The notes below the pieces were generated by a model. The model worked only from the letters and a program-made list of their open reading frames with translations. It was not told the origin of the DNA and did no database searches. The position numbers were made by a program, and so were the translations under genes. Shown here piece after piece: positions 60,279-64,000 of a DNA stretch of 64,000 nt (the stretch's first letter is position 1; each line of letters starts with the position of its first letter). Origin of the DNA: Nageia nagi (lineage: Eukaryota; Pinophyta); NCBI GenBank assembly GCA_050084985.1, contig JBITNC010000002.1, forward strand, positions 25,358,001-25,422,000. Reading direction: 5' to 3'.

Positions 60279-60708
60279 TGTTAGAATTTGTAATGAAATA
60301 TTGTGAATATCTAAACTCCTTATAAATTCAACTAATCACTTAAAGGATAGTTAGATACCTTAAGGGATAAATTGAATTCTTTATTATGTAAACCTAACCT
60401 TACCCTTGGATTAAAGGGAGGTTATGGAGGTGCTCTCATGCTATAAATAGAGGGCCTCTCCTCTTGTAATGGTACTAAGATTTTGAGTAAGATTACTCTA
60501 TTAGTTTGTGTAGGAGAGAAAGGAGTTGTTGTAAGAGGGTGCATAGATTGAGAATTGAGATCTAGTTGTGGATGTACTCCCAAGGAGGGAGGAACCACAT
60601 TATATTTGTGTTATCTTGTGTGAATGGTGTTATTAGCTTGTAGATGTTGAATGATTGAGTTTTCTATAGTCTTGGACCTTAAGGATTAGTGTAGATTTAA
60701 TTCCATCA
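60279..60708 (+). repeat. 3' LTR of element D (430 bp)
   Basis: Same ends and length as the 5' LTR; TATA box at 60442-60450. Followed by the target copy CTCCT (60709-60713). Confidence 0.97.
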
Positions 60709-60713
60709 CTCCT

Positions 60714-63440
60714 TGATAAAATGGGTATGGATTTCCACATGTTTTGTTCTCTAATGGAACACTAGATTCTTATCCAAAGAAATAGTTGACTGATTATTTA
60801 AAGAGATAAAAGATGAGCCACCTTACTCATACCTAATTTCTTTCAGAAGATGCCTTAGCCAAATAGCTTCTTAGGCTACAATAGACATGGCATGATATTT
60901 GACTTTTATGGTGGAAAGAGAAATAGTAGGTTGCTTCTTAGAAGCCTAAGAGATAGCACCTGAACCAATGCTAAACACATAGATAGAGGTTGATTTCTTA
61001 TCATCTCTATATCCCCCACAGTTAGAATATGAGAATCAAAAGAGAACAAATAAAAGTAACTTGAAATACTTGAGAGCAAGATCCTTAGTCCCTACAACAT
61101 ACCTCAAGATTTGCTTAACAACATTGAGGTACTCAACATAAGGTTTCTACATGAATCATGCCATCAGATTCATTGCAAAGGTAATATCTAGCCTAGATAT
61201 AGTCAAATACAAAATACTACCAATTAATTATCTATAAGTTGTAGCATCAGCTAACTGAGAGTTGGAGCTTAGAGAAATAGTGATTCTAGGAGAGACTAGG
61301 ATTGTAGCATATCTACACTCTTCCATTCCAAACTTTTATAAGATGTCTAATATATACTTAGATTGAATGAGGTAAGTATAATCCTTGTATTGATACACTT
61401 GCATTCCAAGATAGTAATGCAAGAGACCAAGATCAATCATTTCAAATATTACCTTAAGTTTGGATATGCACATATAGATTAAAGTTAGAAAAACACTTGG
61501 AGAATCTAATGTCTGCAAAGTACCCTAAAATCTTTCTGTAGTAGGCTTTAGGTGCTTACTTAAGTCCATACAATGACTTCTTTAGCTTGCACACAAAAGA
61601 TTATTTTCCTTTCATAATAAACCCTTCTGGCTGATTCATGAAAATTTTCACATCTAAGTCACCATTAAGAAATGCACTCTTAATGTCAAGTTGAAAAATT
61701 TTTCATCCTTGAATCATAGAAAGAGCAAGAATAACTTTCATAATAGGCATATTTGCCATAAGAGCAAAGGTTTCCTCATAGTCTATACCATATTTCTAAA
61801 TAATACCTTTAGATACTAACCTTACCTTGTATTTCTCAATATCTTCTACTGAATTGAACTTAACCTTGTAGATCTACTTATTACCAATCACATTATTTTC
61901 ATTGGAATAAGGAACCAAGTTCTAAGTTTTATTTTTCATAAGCACCTCATACTCCACTTTCATGGCTTCCATCCAGCACTCATGCTTAGAAGCTTCTTTG
62001 AAGGTTGAGGGCTCATGCTTGTTATCAATCTTGAAAATTAAGGGTTTATTCAAGGTCATGCTCCTTGTTACCCTTTATATTGGAGAATTTTGTTCCTAAG
62101 GTGACTTATCTATATCAATATGCAACTAGCTAGAAGCAACTGAAGAGCCCTTTAAATCATCAACATCCTCATTAGAAGCAGATTCTTTAGAAAGTTTATT
62201 GAACTTTACATCCATTAAAATGAACATTGCTTTATAGGTTAGAGAGAAGAGCCTATAGCCTCTATGCTAACTATCATAACCTATAAATATGCATTTTTTA
62301 GCTCTTTTTTTCAACTACTTTCTTTTCTCAAAAACAATGTAGAAGAAATTTTCACAACCAAACACCCTAAGGTGAGAAATGTTAGGTTTTCTTCTTAACC
62401 ATACCTCAAAAGAAGTTTTACTCTAAATGACTTTTATGGCACACCTATTTAAAGTGTAAATAGTAGTGCTTATAGCTTCATCCCATAAGAACTTAGGAAG
62501 ATTACCCAACTTGCATCTAACCATCTTCATAATTATTCTATTTTTCCTTTCAACAACACTGTTCTACCGAGGAGTGTAAGGAATCATAAACTACCTCTTG
62601 ATTCCATACTTAGCATAATAGTCATTGAACTCAGTGCTATTATATTCTCCTCCATTATCTGATCTCAACATTTTGATTTTAAGATTAATCTAATTTTCAA
62701 CAAAAGCCTTAAAAACCTTAAAACTTTCAAAGGTTTGATCCTTGTGCTCAAGTAGATACCCAAAGGCCATCCTACTAAATTCATCAATGAATGTCAAGAC
62801 GTAATATGCTCCTCTAAGGGACTTAATTTGAAATGGATCCATCAAATCTGAATGCACAAGTTGAAGAGGTTCAGATGCTCTTATTACCTTATCTTTTTCA
62901 AATTTTTATTTATGCATCTTTCTAAGAATGCACTTCTCACATACACCAACCAAAAGAGAAATTGAAGGCAAACCTTCCATAAGTTCTTGGTCTTTCATGA
63001 CTTGAATACTCTTATGGTTAAGGTGCCCTAAATGATGGTGGTAAAGATTACTTTTAAAACACACACTAGAAGCAAAACATATCTTTGATGGAATTTTATC
63101 CATAATGTAGAGGTTATCTTTTATTGATCCTTTAACCAAAGTGGTAAGTCCTTTCTTAATGCATCAAAATTGAGAGTTGAACTCAAAAGAGTACCCTTTT
63201 CTAGCAACTTGGATTACAAAGAGAAGATCCATCCTTAACTTAGGAACAGAAAGAATATTTTCAAGAACCTTTCTGTGAATCAGCACACTCCTAATTCCTT
63301 AAACTTCAAGGTTAGAGTTCTCACCTATCACAATGGCATCTTCTTTATACTTATGAAAGTTTTCAAACTTTTTTTTTTCAAAGCATAGGTGATTAGTGCA
63401 ACTAGAGTCAACAATCCATTCAGATGAAAAAGAGTGAGAC
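60714..63440 (-). pseudogene. Pol remnant of element E (protease to RNase H)
   Basis: On the minus strand: protease with IVDSSCTNHL (D-S-S for D-S-G, about 63415), pre-integrase (63139-62906, HHHLGHLNH, CEKCILRK), integrase core (about 62900-62400, SDNGGEYNS), RT (about 62040-61330) and RNase H to 60714. In RT, DLGLLHYYLGMQVYQYKDYT is present, but the ~95-base segment with YVDD has been lost at about 61470 (compare D 58352-58450), so the enzyme is inactive whatever the other stops. Confidence 0.88.
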
Positions 63441-64000
63441 ATGGAGTAGAACGTCGTAACAAAACTAGAATGAATATTTTTCTTTCTTTTGTAGTTCTTT
63501 ACATTTCTATTATCTTTATTCTTTTCCTCTCTTTTTCTTTTATAGCAATCAATTTCTTTATGACCTTGAATGCCATAATAGTTACACTTGTTATCAAACT
63601 TTTTCTTAGGATAAGGAGTGTTTACTTTGGTTTTTCCATATTTTTATTTGAAATGATTATTGTTATCATTATTCTTGCTGTTGTGGTTATTATTTCTATT
63701 ATTCTTATTATTTTTGTAGCTATTACCTCTTTTCTCAAACCTTTTAGAGGAAGAAGGATAAGATTTCTTTTGATGGTTGAATTTCTTTTTGAAAGGAGTT
63801 TTGGTTGCTCCAAGAGCAACGTTATTATCTTTAAAAAAAGAAATCAACCCTTTATTATTAAGGGTTTCCTCATGCTTCAATAGGTGCCTTATAAGGTTCT
63901 CAAGGAAGAAGACTTCTTTTTCATTATCAAGCTTTATTTTCATAAATGTCATAAAGTTTTCAAACTTTGAAGAGAGGCTTTGAAGAATGATGAAGACCAT
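63441..64000 (-). pseudogene. Gag end of element E
   Basis: The frame 64000-63644 holds FMKIKLDNEKEVFFLENLIR, HLLKHEETLNNK and a tract of alternating Asn, Lys, Arg and His (about 63700-63645). Then in broken frame comes the zinc-knuckle-like CNYYGIQGHKEIDC (about 63590-63549), with Tyr for the second Cys as in A. It is cut by the window edge. Confidence 0.82.

Larger units (their letters stand above)
52586..60708 (+). mobile_element. Complete Ty1/copia element D with captured host-gene fragments
   Basis: 8,123 bp with two 430-bp LTRs (TG...CA), a perfect 5-bp target duplication CTCCT (52581-52585 and 60709-60713), a primer-binding site, a 3.2 kb leader, gag-PR remnant, INT, RT, RNase H, a repeat array and a polypurine tract. 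By eye the LTRs differ at about 12 of 430 positions, nearly all transitions, so it is the youngest insertion here. Most of gag is deleted, and pol has one frameshift and several stops. Confidence 0.96.
51116..64000 (-). mobile_element. Ty1/copia element E (minus), inserted in B and split by D
   Basis: On the minus strand: gag end (64000-63441), protease, integrase, RT and RNase H (63440-60714, resumed at 52585-52440), 3' non-coding region, polypurine tract and 3' LTR (51619-51116). Element D occupies 52586-60708. RNase H resumes in register across D once one CTCCT target copy is removed. The 5' LTR and start lie outside the window. Its LTR matches A and F. Confidence 0.92.

Noticed and set aside
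1-64000. tRNA or rRNA genes
   Set aside because: Only short primer-binding-site matches to the initiator tRNA end were seen; no cloverleaf-like or rRNA sequence was recognised.

Overview
This is plant nuclear DNA: very AT-rich, gene-poor and built mostly of nested, decayed LTR retrotransposons. One host gene looks intact, a three-exon CYSTM (cysteine-rich transmembrane module) gene on the minus strand at 40933-42994. The low gene density, a 1.5 kb intron in a tiny gene and the copia plus Tat-type gypsy content suggest a large-genome seed plant, perhaps a gymnosperm. The species assignment is inference only.

Layout. 1-6217: a minus-strand Ty1/copia element (A) cut by the window edge, with 5' LTR, primer-binding site, a ~2.9 kb leader, gag and part of pol. 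8850-13150: a decayed plus-strand Ty3/gypsy element (K) with the 5' end of a different minus-strand copia element (I, 9631-10863) lying inside it. 15830-19641: a gypsy-type gag followed by long non-coding repeat DNA (H), with 42-bp and 49-bp minisatellites. 19642-28094: a Tat-lineage Ty3/gypsy element (G) with both LTRs and two RNase H domains, inserted in the 49-bp array. 28310-30096: the 3' end of a copia element (F). 30650-37166: a minus-strand relative of H (J) with a 5' LTR, a gag, an unidentified 1 kb block and a 1,973-bp solo LTR flanked by a perfect GAGCT duplication. 37167-38150: a LINE reverse-transcriptase remnant. 40933-43150: the CYSTM gene and its promoter.

45204-64000 is a three-level nest. 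Copia element B (plus) is interrupted at 51115 by copia element E (minus), which is interrupted at 52585 by copia element D (plus, 52586-60708). D is complete end to end: two 430-bp LTRs, a perfect CTCCT target duplication, a primer-binding site and a polypurine tract.

The most notable signal is in the copia family A/B/D. Its long leader between primer-binding site and gag seems modular. A conserved head carries a GAG|GTAAA splice-donor-like site, and a conserved ~0.6 kb block lies before gag. Between them sits a segment that differs in every copy. In D this segment holds fragments resembling host genes: a pentatricopeptide-repeat piece, a signal-peptide-like exon and a dihydroflavonol-reductase-like exon that keeps its splice acceptor. 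This looks like a retrotransposon family that carries variable cargo in what may be a leader intron. D has also lost most of gag, so it would depend on Gag supplied in trans.
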